Shown: positions 31,479 through 39,865 of the stretch, one piece after another | Position numbering within the stretch: position 1 is the first letter of the stretch | Layout of the letters: each line of letters opens with the position of its first letter | DNA from: Oscillospiraceae bacterium | GTDB taxonomy: Bacteria; Bacillota; Clostridia; Oscillospirales; Oscillospiraceae | Length of the DNA: 64,000 nucleotides | Assembly (NCBI GenBank): GCA_020025425.1 | Contig: JAHHSD010000004.1 | Coordinates: 9,983-73,982 of the forward strand | Direction of reading: 5' to 3' | Translations under genes and position numbers: made by a program | The notes under the pieces: generated by a model | Databases searched by the model: none | Seen by the model: the letters and a program-made list of their open reading frames with translations, nothing else | What the model was told of the DNA's origin: nothing

Positions 31479-32873
31479 TCAGAACTCCGCGTTGCCCACA
31501 GTGCGGGGGTGGAGCTCCACGTCGCGGATGTTGTTGATGCCGGTGAGGTACATGACCATGCGCTCGAAGCCCAGGCCGAAGCCGGCGTGGCGGCAGGAGC
31601 CGTAGCGGCGCAGGTCGCAGTACCACCAGTAATCCTTGGGGTCCATGCCCAGCTCCTTGATGCGGCCCTCCAGCACGTCGATGCGCTCCTCACGCTGGGA
31701 GCCGCCGATGATCTCGCCGATGCCGGGGACCAGGCAGTCTGCGGCGGCAACGGTCTTGCCGTCGTCGTTCTGGCGCATATAGAAGGCCTTGATCTCCTTG
31801 GGGTAGTCGGTGACAAAGACGGGGCGCTTGTAGACCTTCTCGGTCAAATAGCGCTCGTGCTCGGTCTGCAGGTCCACGCCCCACTCCACCTTGTAGTCAA
31901 ACTCGTCGTTGTGCTCCTTCAGAATCTCCACGGCCTCGGTGTAGCTCACCCGGCCGAAGTCGGAGCTGGCCACATGCTCCAGCCGCTCCTTCAGGCCCTT
32001 GTCCACAAAGGAGTTGAAGAAGTTGATCTCGTCGGGGCAGCGCTCCATGACAAAGCGGATGATATACTTGATCATGTCCTCGGCGCAGTTCATATAGTCG
32101 GTCAGGTCGGCGAAGGCCATCTCGGGCTCCACCATCCAGAACTCGGCGGCGTGGCGGGCGGTGTTGGAGTTCTCGGCCCGGAAGGTGGGGCCGAAGGTGT
32201 ACACATCGCCGAAGGCCATGGCGAAGTTCTCGCAGTTGAGCTGGCCGGACACGGTCAGGCTGGTCTTTTTGCCAAAGAAGTCCTTGGAGTAGTCCACCTT
32301 GCCGTCCTCGGTGCGGGGGAGGTCGTTCATGTCCAGGGTGGTCACCTGGAACATTTCGCCGGCGCCCTCGCAGTCAGAGCCGGTGATGATGGGGGTGTGG
32401 ACATAGACGAAGCCGCGGTCCTGGAAGAAGCAGTGGATGGCGTGGGCGGCCACGGAGCGCACCCGGAAGGCGGCGGAGAACAGATTGGTTCTGGGGCGCA
32501 GGTGCTGGATGGTGCGCAGGAATTCCACGCTGTGGCGCTTCTTCTGAAGGGGGTAGTCGGGGGCGGACACGCCCTCCACCACGATCTTGTCGGCCTTGAT
32601 CTCCAGGGGCTGCTTGGCCTCGGGGGTCAGCACCACGGTGCCGGTGACGATGAGGGCGGCGCCCACGTTCTGGCCGGCGATCTCCTTATAGTTCTCCACA
32701 ACGCCGGCGTCCATAACCACCTGGAGGTTCTTGAAGCAGGAGCCGTCGTTCAGCTCCACAAAGCCGAAGGTCTTCATGTCCCGGATGGTCCGGGCCCAGC
32801 CGCAGACCGTGACGGTCTGGCCGCCCAGCTTTTCCTGGTCGGCAAAGATCGCGGCAATGGTAATACGATCCAT
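31479..32873 (-). CDS. asnS: Asparaginyl-tRNA synthetase
   Basis: A 464-residue class IIb aminoacyl-tRNA synthetase that charges tRNA-Asn. It has an N-terminal OB-fold anticodon-binding domain (VTVCGWARTIRDMKTFGF), class II motif 2 (FGPTFRAENSNTARHAAEFW) and motif 3 near the C-terminus (GFGLGFERMVMYLTG). The start at 32873 has GGAGAGAG upstream; eight more codons upstream are open but less likely. It is monocistronic behind its own promoter. No T-box was recognised in the leader. Confidence 0.96.
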   Translation of the reverse strand: MDRITIAAIFADQEKLGGQTVTVCGWARTIRDMKTFGFVELNDGSCFKNLQVVMDAGVVENYKEIAGQNVGAALIVTGTVVLTPEAKQPLEIKADKIVVEGVSAPDYPLQKKRHSVEFLRTIQHLRPRTNLFSAAFRVRSVAAHAIHCFFQDRGFVYVHTPIITGSDCEGAGEMFQVTTLDMNDLPRTEDGKVDYSKDFFGKKTSLTVSGQLNCENFAMAFGDVYTFGPTFRAENSNTARHAAEFWMVEPEMAFADLTDYMNCAEDMIKYIIRFVMERCPDEINFFNSFVDKGLKERLEHVASSDFGRVSYTEAVEILKEHNDEFDYKVEWGVDLQTEHERYLTEKVYKRPVFVTDYPKEIKAFYMRQNDDGKTVAAADCLVPGIGEIIGGSQREERIDVLEGRIKELGMDPKDYWWYCDLRRYGSCRHAGFGLGFERMVMYLTGINNIRDVELHPRTVGNAEF

Positions 32874-32979
32874 AGTTCTCTCTCCATCTCTTAACAATAT
32901 TTCGCGCGGAAAACTCCGCCCGGAGCTTCGATCCGACTGCTCATCCCGCCCGCGGGACCGCAGTGTTCAGTAAGCTATT

Positions 32980-33008
32980 ATTATAGATGATTTTTAGGGG
33001 TTTTACAA
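32980..33008 (-). promoter_or_regulatory. Sigma-A type promoter of asnS
   Basis: Minus strand TTGTAA (33008-33003), 17-base spacer, perfect TATAAT (32985-32980). The leader of about 100 bases is GC-rich and holds no recognised element. Confidence 0.75.
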
Positions 33009-33081
33009 GGGCCGCGGACAAATCTGTCCGCATTCTACACCCGATTCTCCCCCCGAAAACAGGGATTTTCCCCGGATAAAA

Positions 33082-33095
33082 GGAACATTTGTTTG
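33082..33095 (+). promoter_or_regulatory. LexA binding site (SOS box) at the lexA promoter
   Basis: GGAACATTTGTTTG is close to the Gram-positive SOS box CGAACRNRYGTTYG, with two deviations. It overlaps the -35 of the lexA promoter, as expected for autorepression. Confidence 0.75.
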
Positions 33096-33121
33096 ACTTT
33101 TTTCAGGAAGTGTGCTATACT
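33093..33121 (+). promoter_or_regulatory. lexA promoter
   Basis: TTGACT (33093-33098), 17-base spacer, TATACT (33116-33121). The first bases lie inside the SOS box. Confidence 0.8.
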
Positions 33122-33202
33122 CATGCTGTTAAAACCTGTCTATTTTTCCACTTGACTGACGTGATCGCTTTCCAGCCGACCCACTGAGAAAGGAGCCCCG
33201 CC

Positions 33203-33817
33203 ATGGCACAGCTCACTGCCAAGCAACAGCAGATCTACGATTATATCGTTGACTTTACCACCCAGCACGGCTATCCCCCCTCGGTGCGGGAGATCGGGGC
33301 CGGACTGGGTCTGAAATCCCCCTCCACCGTCCATTTCCACATCAAGAGCCTGGTCGAGGCCGGGGTGCTGGTCAGGGAGGCCGGAAAGACCCGGGCCATC
33401 ACGGTGCCCGGCGTCCCCACTCAGGTGGCGGAGGAGCAGGACCCCCGGGCCAATCAGGTGCCGGTGGTGGGCAGCGTGGCTGCCGGCTCCCCCATCCTGG
33501 CGGAGGAGTGCATCGAGGACTACCTCACCTTCGACACCCACGGACTGACCGGTGAGCACTTCGCCCTGCGGGTGCGGGGGGAGTCCATGATCAACGCCGG
33601 CATCCTGCCCGGCGACCTGGTGGTGGTCCACCGCCAGCCCGAGGCCCACAGCGGCGAGATCGTGGTGGCCCTTTTCGAGGACGAGGCCACCGTCAAAACC
33701 CTGCGTATCCAGGACGGAGAGACCTGGCTCATGCCCGCCAACGATGAATTCCAGCCCATCGACGGCACCGACGCCGTCATTCTTGGCAAGGTTGTGGCCG
33801 TGGTCCGCCGCTATTGA
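33203..33817 (+). CDS. lexA: LexA repressor
   Basis: A 204-residue SOS repressor and self-cleaving protease. Residues about 1-65 form the winged helix (QHGYPPSVREIGAGLGLKS). The RecA-stimulated cleavage site is Ala94-Gly95 (VAAGSPI), and the catalytic dyad is Ser128 (GESMI) and Lys165 (TVKTL). GAAAGGAG precedes the ATG. An SOS box overlaps its own promoter. The gene is read alone and ends at a terminator that contains the next promoter. Confidence 0.97.
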   Translation: MAQLTAKQQQIYDYIVDFTTQHGYPPSVREIGAGLGLKSPSTVHFHIKSLVEAGVLVREAGKTRAITVPGVPTQVAEEQDPRANQVPVVGSVAAGSPILAEECIEDYLTFDTHGLTGEHFALRVRGESMINAGILPGDLVVVHRQPEAHSGEIVVALFEDEATVKTLRIQDGETWLMPANDEFQPIDGTDAVILGKVVAVVRRY

Positions 33818-33853
33818 GAATAAATTCACAAAAAGTGCGAAAAAGCGAAAATT

Positions 33854-33888
33854 CCCCGGATTATCTCTTGACAATCCGGGGATTTCTT
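33854..33888 (+). terminator. lexA terminator overlapping the rpsF promoter
   Basis: CCCCGGATT (33854-33862) pairs with AATCCGGGG (33873-33881), then ATTTCTT. The -35 of the next promoter lies in its loop and right arm. Confidence 0.75.
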
Positions 33889-33895
33889 ATATAAT
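33868..33895 (+). promoter_or_regulatory. Promoter of the rpsF-ssb-rpsR operon
   Basis: Consensus TTGACA (33868-33873), 16-base spacer, TATAAT (33890-33895). It is placed inside and just after the lexA terminator hairpin. Confidence 0.85.
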
Positions 33896-33929
33896 AATAG
33901 GGCCTGTCTATTAAGGCAGATGAATCCTT

Positions 33930-33951
33930 GCTCCCGAGGAACATCGGGGGC
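33930..33951 (+). promoter_or_regulatory. Leader hairpin, candidate S6:S18 autoregulatory site
   Basis: GCTCCCGA (33930-33937), GGAACA loop and TCGGGGGC form an 8-bp stem between the promoter and the rpsF ribosome binding site. Leaders of rpsF operons in many bacteria bind the S6:S18 complex; this hairpin is in the right place, but its internal match to the known motif was not proven. Confidence 0.4.
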
Positions 33952-33978
33952 CAAATGTCCATAAGGAGGTGCAAGAAT

Positions 33979-34275
33979 ATGGCAAAGATTACTGCGAACT
34001 ACGAGGCTGTCTACATCCTGAATCCCAGCCTGAGCGAGGAGGCTATCGCCGAGCTGGTGGCCAAGTTCAAGGGTGTGGTCGAGAACAACGGTACTGTGAC
34101 CGAGGTTGACGAGTGGGGCAAGCGCCGTCTGGCCTATCCCATCAACGACCTGATGGAGGGTTATTACGTGCTGATGACCTTCAACTCCGCTGCCGCTGTC
34201 CCCGCTGAGCTGGATCGTATCTTCCGGATCACCGATAGCGTGATGCGTTCCCTGATCATCTGCAAGGATCAGTAA
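33979..34275 (+). CDS. rpsF: 30S ribosomal protein S6
   Basis: A 98-residue S6 protein; YEAVYILNPSLSEEAI, VTEVDEWGKRRLAYPI and the RITDSVMRSLI segment are characteristic. It binds the 30S platform together with S18. The ATG at 33979 has AAGGAGGTG upstream. It is first in the conserved rpsF-ssb-rpsR operon. Confidence 0.97.
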   Translation: MAKITANYEAVYILNPSLSEEAIAELVAKFKGVVENNGTVTEVDEWGKRRLAYPINDLMEGYYVLMTFNSAAAVPAELDRIFRITDSVMRSLIICKDQ

Positions 34276-34289
34276 GGGAGGGCTGAGCG

Positions 34290-34787
34290 ATGCTCAATCG
34301 AATCATCCTCATGGGTCGTCTGACCCGTGACCCCGAGCTCCGGCACACCCAGACGGGGACCGCTGTGGCCTCCTTCACTCTGGCTGTGGACCGGGACTTT
34401 AAGGACCGGAACTCCGGCGAGCGCGCCTGCGACTTCATTGATGTGGTCGCCTGGCGTCAGACCGGCGAGTTTGTCAGCCGCTACTTCACCAAGGGCCGCA
34501 TGGCTGTGGTGGAGGGCCGTCTGCAGATCCGCGACTGGACCGACCGTGACGGCGGCAAGCGCCGCTCCGCCGAGGTTATTGCGGATAACGTCTACTTTGG
34601 CGACTCCAAGCGGGACGCCGAGGGCGGCGACTCCTACGCTTCCGGTTTCTCCGGCGGTTATTCCGCCCCTGCCGGCGGCAGCGGCTCCTATTCCGCTCCC
34701 GCCCAGAACTCCGGCTACGGCGCCCCCTCCATGGGCGGCGACCAGTTTGCCGAACTGACTGATGATGATGGTGAGCTCCCCTTCTAA
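34290..34787 (+). CDS. ssb: Single-stranded DNA-binding protein
   Basis: A 165-residue SSB. The OB fold spans residues 1 to about 105 (LNRIILMGRLTRDPELRHT, DFIDVVAWRQTGEFV). A Gly/Ser/Ala/Tyr-rich linker follows, and the acidic tip DDDGELPF recruits replication and repair proteins. It sits between the two ribosomal genes, 14 bases after rpsF, which is the usual arrangement in Firmicutes. Confidence 0.97.
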   Translation: MLNRIILMGRLTRDPELRHTQTGTAVASFTLAVDRDFKDRNSGERACDFIDVVAWRQTGEFVSRYFTKGRMAVVEGRLQIRDWTDRDGGKRRSAEVIADNVYFGDSKRDAEGGDSYASGFSGGYSAPAGGSGSYSAPAQNSGYGAPSMGGDQFAELTDDDGELPF

Positions 34788-34842
34788 AGGGTCTCGCCCA
34801 ATACTTTGACCGGATATGGTCGTAAAAAGGAGGTTATCTCTC

Positions 34843-35088
34843 ATGGCTATGGATCGTGATAACAGAGCTCCCCGCGGCCGCAAGCGCCGTAAGGTCTGCG
34901 CCTTCTGCGCCGACAAGGTGGAGTGCATTGATTACAAGGATGCCGCCAAGCTGCGCCGCTTCATTTCTGAGCGCGGCAAGATCCTGCCCCGCCGCACTAC
35001 CGGCACCTGCGCCATGCACCAGCGTCAGCTGACCGAGGCCATCAAGCGTTCTCGTCAGATCGCTCTGCTGCCCTACGTCACCGACTGA
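34843..35088 (+). CDS. rpsR: 30S ribosomal protein S18, zinc-binding form
   Basis: An 81-residue S18. CAFCADKVECIDYKD and GTCAMHQRQL give the cysteine and histidine set of the zinc-binding (C+) form. The start at 34843 has AAAAAGGAGG upstream; an upstream in-frame ATG at 34816 lacks such a site. It is the last gene of the operon and is followed by a terminator. Confidence 0.97.
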   Translation: MAMDRDNRAPRGRKRRKVCAFCADKVECIDYKDAAKLRRFISERGKILPRRTTGTCAMHQRQLTEAIKRSRQIALLPYVTD

Positions 35089-35104
35089 TTTCGTGCTGAC
35101 TTCA

Positions 35105-35135
35105 AATCCCCTTCCCAACGGAAGGGGATTTTTTC
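35105..35135 (+). terminator. Terminator of the rpsF-ssb-rpsR operon
   Basis: AATCCCCTTCC, short loop and GGAAGGGGATT, then TTTTT. Confidence 0.92.
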
Positions 35136-35244
35136 ATCCCGATTTTTCCCTCAGGGCCGGTCCGGCGGGAATATCCCCGGCGGCGGGCGGGCAAACTATT
35201 CCTAAGCTCGGGCGCAGCCGCGCCCCGGAAAGGAAGTGGACCAC

Positions 35245-35523
35245 ATGGTCAAAGGAAGCACCCGCCAGGTCATCCTGGTCAAGTCCCCCGACCCGGACTT
35301 TTTTGAGGAGGCCATCTTTATTGTGAAGGACGAAGCCGTCCAGCGGGAGGGCGTCACCACGGAGCAGGTCATCCGTCAGGCCCGCCAGGCCGCCGACGGC
35401 TATCTGAAGGGCTGCCGACCCAAATCAGAGGGGGACGACTGGCTGTCCGGCGTTGCCTGGGGGGTATTGGGGGCCGTGCTGGCCTCCCTTGTCTGGTGCC
35501 TGATCCTGTGCTGGCCCGCATGA
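35245..35523 (+). CDS. Small protein with C-terminal membrane helix, function unknown
   Basis: A 92-residue protein. Its N-terminal part (TRQVILVKSPDPDFFEEAIFIV) is soluble and mixed alpha/beta, and residues about 68-90 form one membrane helix ending the protein, so it is probably tail-anchored. AAAGGAAG lies 8 bases before the ATG at 35245; a GTG at 35236 is possible. The family is not recognised. It stands alone between two terminators. Confidence 0.65.
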   Translation: MVKGSTRQVILVKSPDPDFFEEAIFIVKDEAVQREGVTTEQVIRQARQAADGYLKGCRPKSEGDDWLSGVAWGVLGAVLASLVWCLILCWPA

Positions 35524-35540
35524 GGCGAACAACGGAAAGA

Positions 35541-35580
35541 AGGGGACCGCAGGACGATCAAGGTCTTGCGGTCCCCTTTT
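35541..35580 (+). terminator. Intrinsic terminator
   Basis: AGGGGACCGCAGGAC and its complement GTCTTGCGGTCCCCT flank a short loop, then TTT. Confidence 0.88.
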
Positions 35581-35628
35581 GCGCGGTATCACCGGGGAAG
35601 CTGCACTTCAAAGCTGCTCCGCACCCGG

Positions 35629-35672
35629 CTGTAAAATAAGCCGTACAAAGGCCCTTGGCCTTTGTACGGCTT
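35629..35672 (-). terminator. Terminator of the HtrA gene
   Basis: AAGCCGTACAAAGGCC and GGCCTTTGTACGGCTT form a 15-16-bp stem; on the minus strand ATTTTA follows. Confidence 0.85.
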
Positions 35673-35694
35673 ATGTTTATTGATCCGGATCGGC

Positions 35695-37050
35695 TCAGAA
35701 GAAGCCGCCGAAGATCCAGGGGAAGAAGGAGTCGCTGCTGGGGCCCTGCTGGGGCACCCGCTGCGGGACCTGCTGCTGAGGCGCCTGCTCCGGCTGCTGA
35801 TTGGCCGCCTCGGTCTCCTGGTTTTTCTCGTCAAAGACCAGGTTCAGCTCCACCTCGCCCACATCCGGGCGCACCACGGTGAGCTTGACCTTGTCCCCGG
35901 CCCGATAGCTGGACACGGCCGCACTGAGGGCGGAGGGGGAGTCGATGGCGGTGTCCTCCATCTTCACGATGATATCCTTCGTCTTGATGCCGGCCTTCTC
36001 GGCGGCAGAGCCCTCAGCCACAAAGGTGACCAGCACACCGGCGGGAACGCCATAGCGCTGGGCGTCCTCCGAAACGGGGGCCATCTGAATGCCCATGTAG
36101 GGCTTGTCGGTGACATATCCGTGCTGGATCAGCTCGGGAATGATGGACTTCACATCGTTGATGGGGATGGCAAAGCCCAGGCCCTCGGCGGAGGTGCCGG
36201 AGGAGGAGCTGCTGTACTTGGCAGTGTTGATGCCGATGACCTCGCCGTAGCGGTTGAACAGCGGCCCGCCGGAGTTGCCGGGATTGATGGCGCAGTTGGT
36301 CTGGAGCATGTTCAGGGTCACCTCACGGCTGGTGGAGATCAGGCGGTCCAGGGCGGACACCATGCCGTCGGTGAAGGTGTAGGTCAGCTCGCCCAGGGGA
36401 TTGCCGATGGCGTACACGGGCTCGCCCACCTTGATCTGGTCCGAGTCGCCCAGGACCACAGGGGTCAGGCCGCTGGCCTCGATCTTCAAAACGGCCACGT
36501 CGTTGCCCGGCTCCCCGCCCATCAGCTTGGCGGGGTACTTGGTGCCGTCCGCAAAGGCCACCTCGATGTCCACCGACTCGTCGGCCGCAGCGCTCTGGAT
36601 GACGTGGAAGTTGGTCAGGATATATCCATCCTGGGAAATGACAAAGCCGGACCCGGTGGCCGCGGAGGTGGTGGGCTGGCCGAAAATATTCACCATGGTG
36701 GTGGAGACGGTGATGCCCACGCAGGAATCCAGGTTGGCGGCGTAGAGCTGCTCGGGGGTCATGGCCTTGCCCTTTTCGGTGTGGGCCATGGGGTCGGCGG
36801 AGACGTGCTGGTTCTGATAGACCACAGACGGAGCCTTGTTAAAGTGGCTGTATGCCGCCGCTCCGCCCACGCCGGCCGCTCCGCCCAGCAGGGCACAGCT
36901 CAGTACCAGAGCAACTGCGCGGCGATCCAGTCCCTTCTTGGGCTCCTTGGGCTTTTCCTCCTGGGGGTTGTCGCTGTAATCGCCGAAACCTCCGCTGTAA
37001 CTGCTGTTCTGACTATTATAAAATTGGAAGTTTTCGTCCTCTGGGTACAT
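35695..37050 (-). CDS. HtrA/DegP-like membrane-anchored serine protease
   Basis: A 451-residue protease. A cytoplasmic N-terminal tail (about 1-42, Tyr/Asn-rich) and one membrane helix (about 45-67) precede the trypsin-like domain with His149 (TNFHV), Asp184 (NDVAVLKI) and Ser260 (NPGNSGGPLF). A PDZ domain lies at about 310-400, then a Gln/Pro-rich tail. It degrades misfolded envelope proteins. The ATG at 37050 is chosen because AAAGGAG lies 8 bases upstream. It is read alone toward a strong terminator. Confidence 0.94.
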   Translation of the reverse strand: MYPEDENFQFYNSQNSSYSGGFGDYSDNPQEEKPKEPKKGLDRRAVALVLSCALLGGAAGVGGAAAYSHFNKAPSVVYQNQHVSADPMAHTEKGKAMTPEQLYAANLDSCVGITVSTTMVNIFGQPTTSAATGSGFVISQDGYILTNFHVIQSAAADESVDIEVAFADGTKYPAKLMGGEPGNDVAVLKIEASGLTPVVLGDSDQIKVGEPVYAIGNPLGELTYTFTDGMVSALDRLISTSREVTLNMLQTNCAINPGNSGGPLFNRYGEVIGINTAKYSSSSSGTSAEGLGFAIPINDVKSIIPELIQHGYVTDKPYMGIQMAPVSEDAQRYGVPAGVLVTFVAEGSAAEKAGIKTKDIIVKMEDTAIDSPSALSAAVSSYRAGDKVKLTVVRPDVGEVELNLVFDEKNQETEAANQQPEQAPQQQVPQRVPQQGPSSDSFFPWIFGGFF

Positions 37051-37185
37051 ACTGGACACTCCTTTTAACCAAAAATATGACGCTTGGGCTCATTCCCCTG
37101 ACGCTGGATATAGCATAGCTCACGTTTATGAAGAAAAAATGAAGAAAAAAACGTATTTTTTTGAATTCTTTCTTTCCGGGCGATC

Positions 37186-38343
37186 TTATAGCTCGGTCCG
37201 CTCCCGCAGCACGGCGGCAATATCCCACACAGCGGTGGTCACATCCGCGCGGATGCCGCTGAAAATGCCCAGTCCAGCCAGATTGATGATCACCAGGGCC
37301 AGAATGGGGCCCAAGATCATGCCGATCACACCGCCCAGCTTCATACCAACATAGATGCTGACCAGGGACAGCAGGGGGGACAGTCCGGTCTGATTTCCCA
37401 CAAACTTAGGCTCCGCCACCCGGCGGAACAGGACTACGATGCCCCAAATCACCATCAGGCCAATGGCGGTGGAGTAGTCCTGGGTAAACAGGGCGATAAA
37501 AGCCCACGGCACCATGATGGTTCCGGAACCGATAATAGGAATAAAATCCATAACCGCCAATCCCAGCGCCAGCAGCAGGGCATAATTCTGACCAATAACA
37601 TAGAATCCACCTGCCAGGATGAAGAACACCCCCACCGAGAGGAGAAGCTCCGCCCGCAGATAGCCGCCAAAGGCGGCCAGCGCGGTTGAGCGCACCTGCT
37701 TCAGGAAATGGAGCAGACGCTCATCCGTGTGCTGAATGGCCCGTGTGCGCAGATAGGGATAGTCGGCGGTAATGAAATAGGACGCGATAATAAACATCAG
37801 AAGCGCCAGCAGGAAGGCAGGCAGCTGTACCGCTTTTTCCTTAAAAACATTGGCTATGGCCACCAACCCGTCATAGGCCGCGCCCTGGAGCCAATTCATC
37901 ACATGCTCATTGGCCGTATCCAGCAACTCGGTGATCTGGGGCGGAACCAGGGAGAAAAACCGTGCCAGGAACAGTTCCGCCTGATTGGCGATCTTCTGCG
38001 CATTCTCCAGCAGACCGGGCCAGTTCTGGGCCAGGGACATCAGCTCCGTGCCCGCGCCGTAGACCAGCAGAAAGAGCATGCCGCCCAGCAGTGTGAACAA
38101 TAAAATCAATACCAAAAGGGACAGCAGTCTCCTGTTCCACCCCAGCTTGCGCTGCACCCACCGCACCAGAGGATTGAGCAGAATGGCCATGATCAGCGCC
38201 ACGATAAAGGGAGCAAACAGGGACCAGAGGGGGGGAGCCAGCTTGGCCAGGATCACACAGGTCAGGACGAACAGCACAATCCGCAGTCCCAATCGGAACC
38301 ACAGCTGCCCCCGTTCAGACCAGGTCAGCAGTTCACGTCGCAT
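37186..38343 (-). CDS. AI-2E family (PerM-like) permease
   Basis: A 385-residue integral membrane protein with about eight hydrophobic segments. The conserved C-terminal region LAVMDFIPIIGSGTIMVPW and a long amphipathic region between segments 3 and 4 are typical of the AI-2E/UPF0118 family. Members have been linked to export of small signals or to cation/proton antiport, so the substrate here is open. GGGAGG precedes the ATG at 38343. It is divergent from spoIIP. The N-terminal frame is open 16 codons further upstream but without a ribosome site. Confidence 0.88.
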   Translation of the reverse strand: MRRELLTWSERGQLWFRLGLRIVLFVLTCVILAKLAPPLWSLFAPFIVALIMAILLNPLVRWVQRKLGWNRRLLSLLVLILLFTLLGGMLFLLVYGAGTELMSLAQNWPGLLENAQKIANQAELFLARFFSLVPPQITELLDTANEHVMNWLQGAAYDGLVAIANVFKEKAVQLPAFLLALLMFIIASYFITADYPYLRTRAIQHTDERLLHFLKQVRSTALAAFGGYLRAELLLSVGVFFILAGGFYVIGQNYALLLALGLAVMDFIPIIGSGTIMVPWAFIALFTQDYSTAIGLMVIWGIVVLFRRVAEPKFVGNQTGLSPLLSLVSIYVGMKLGGVIGMILGPILALVIINLAGLGIFSGIRADVTTAVWDIAAVLRERTEL

Positions 38344-38488
38344 AGAAGGAGCCTCCCGTGAAAATAAATTTGAGTATTTAGAGCATAACACAAAAAAATG
38401 AATAATGTGTAAAATTCATCGCACTACACCGGCAAGCCTCAAAATTTTTCCACACAGATGGGGCTGCCCGTGGAAAAACGGACAGGCC

Positions 38489-38518
38489 GTCATAACACTT
38501 CCCCCCGCCGCATAGTAT
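38489..38518 (+). promoter_or_regulatory. Sigma-E-like sporulation promoter of spoIIP
   Basis: GTCATAAC (38489-38496), 14-base spacer, CATAGTAT (38511-38518) resembles the mother-cell sigma-E consensus (-35 CATATT-like, -10 CATACAAT). It lies about 38 bases before the ATG. spoIIP is a sigma-E target in Bacillus. Confidence 0.55.
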
Positions 38519-38555
38519 GTCTGTGTCCAGATACGGGCAGGGAGGGAGAACCGGG

Positions 38556-39728
38556 ATGAACAGAAGAAAACCGACAGGAACAGCGCTGCGGCTGGTGCGC
38601 CGGGGTGTGGCACTGGCTATGGCACTCATCACCATATGGACGGTGTGGCTGACGGCGGGCACTTCGATCATGCCCCCATGGCTGGAGCTGGAGGAGAATC
38701 CGGACTTCGCCGTGGGTGTGATGGCGGCCCAGCTGGGCCGACCCATCGACAAGACTCCAGCTTTGGAGGGTCTGGATCTCTGGGGGCAATTTTTGCTGCG
38801 TCAATCCGCCCTGCTCCGCATACCGCTGCCTCCCAAGGCCGACTCCGACCCAATCACCGCCCCTCTGCCTCTGCCCGAGGACCCTGCTCAAGGGGATGCG
38901 GACGACCGGCAGGAACACCAGCTGGACAGTACACCCCAACCAAATGTTGTAACTTATACGGCCCCCAGCCGCCAGGCGGATGTGACCCTGCCCGAGCGGG
39001 GGCTGGCCGTGAAAAATGTGACTAAGCAGGAGCTTGACCTGGCCGCTCTGGCCGCGCAGCCGGTGGCCCTGGACCCGGCCCACAGCCCGGGCCCCCAAAT
39101 TCTCATCTACCACACCCACGGCAGCGAGGCCTACACCCAGACCGACCAGAACCGCTACACAGAGAGCGACGCCTACCGCACCACAGACTGCAATCACAAC
39201 GTGGTCCGGGTGGGGGAGGAGATGGCTAAGGTGTTCCGCTCCCAGGGCTTTGAGGTGATCCACGACCCCACGCTGTACGACTACCCCGCCTACAACGGCT
39301 CCTACGGCCGCTCCCGCGCCGGGGTAGAGAAGTGGCTGAAGCAGTACCCCTCCATTCAGTTTGCCCTGGACGTCCACCGGGACGCCCTGGTCAGCCAGGA
39401 CGGGGCCGCCTACCGGTTTATCGCCCAGGAGGGGGACGAAAAGGTGGCCCAGGTCATGCTGGTGGTGGGCAGCAGCGACTCGGGGGCGGCCCACCCCAAC
39501 TGGAAATCCAATATGGCCCTGGCCGTCCGGCTCCAGCTGGCCCTCACCGCCCGGTACCAGCAGCTGGCCCGGCCCATCACCCTGCGCTCCACCCGGTTCA
39601 ACCAGGACATTGCGCCGGGTATTCTCCTGGTGGAGGTAGGGGGGCACGGAAACACCCTGGAGGAGGCCATCGCCGGAGCAAAGCTCTTCGCAAAAACCAC
39701 CGGGGCCGCCCTGAAGGAGCTGAAGTGA
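38556..39728 (+). CDS. spoIIP: Stage II sporulation protein P
   Basis: A 390-residue SpoIIP-type amidase/endopeptidase that removes septal peptidoglycan during engulfment, working with SpoIID and SpoIIM in the mother-cell membrane. A membrane anchor lies at residues about 15-37. The catalytic domain starts near 180 with ILIYHTHGSEAYTQ (zinc His and Glu), followed by NVVRVGEEMAKVF, FALDVHRDAL and the C-terminal LLVEVGGHGNTLEEA. GGGAGGGA precedes the ATG at 38556. A sigma-E-like promoter lies upstream. This supports a spore-forming organism. Confidence 0.94.
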   Translation: MNRRKPTGTALRLVRRGVALAMALITIWTVWLTAGTSIMPPWLELEENPDFAVGVMAAQLGRPIDKTPALEGLDLWGQFLLRQSALLRIPLPPKADSDPITAPLPLPEDPAQGDADDRQEHQLDSTPQPNVVTYTAPSRQADVTLPERGLAVKNVTKQELDLAALAAQPVALDPAHSPGPQILIYHTHGSEAYTQTDQNRYTESDAYRTTDCNHNVVRVGEEMAKVFRSQGFEVIHDPTLYDYPAYNGSYGRSRAGVEKWLKQYPSIQFALDVHRDALVSQDGAAYRFIAQEGDEKVAQVMLVVGSSDSGAAHPNWKSNMALAVRLQLALTARYQQLARPITLRSTRFNQDIAPGILLVEVGGHGNTLEEAIAGAKLFAKTTGAALKELK

Positions 39729-39796
39729 GGGGGCGGAGGACCGCTCCCTTTTGAGCCCTGGTTAATTATTGTTCTGTTTTGTTAAATCCTCTTCAA

Positions 39797-39825
39797 TTTC
39801 AATGGGCCTGAAACCGTGCTACAAT
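39797..39825 (+). promoter_or_regulatory. Possible promoter of the XRE-TPR gene
   Basis: TTTCAA (39797-39802), 17-base spacer, TACAAT (39820-39825); the -35 is weak. Confidence 0.4.
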
Positions 39826-39865
39826 AGAGCCTGCAAACAAAAGTAAGCCCAGGGAGGCAGGGACA

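Noticed and set aside
32874..32979. T-box leader of asnS
   Set aside because: No T-box sequence (TGGNACCGCG-like) and no terminator/antiterminator pair could be read in the leader.
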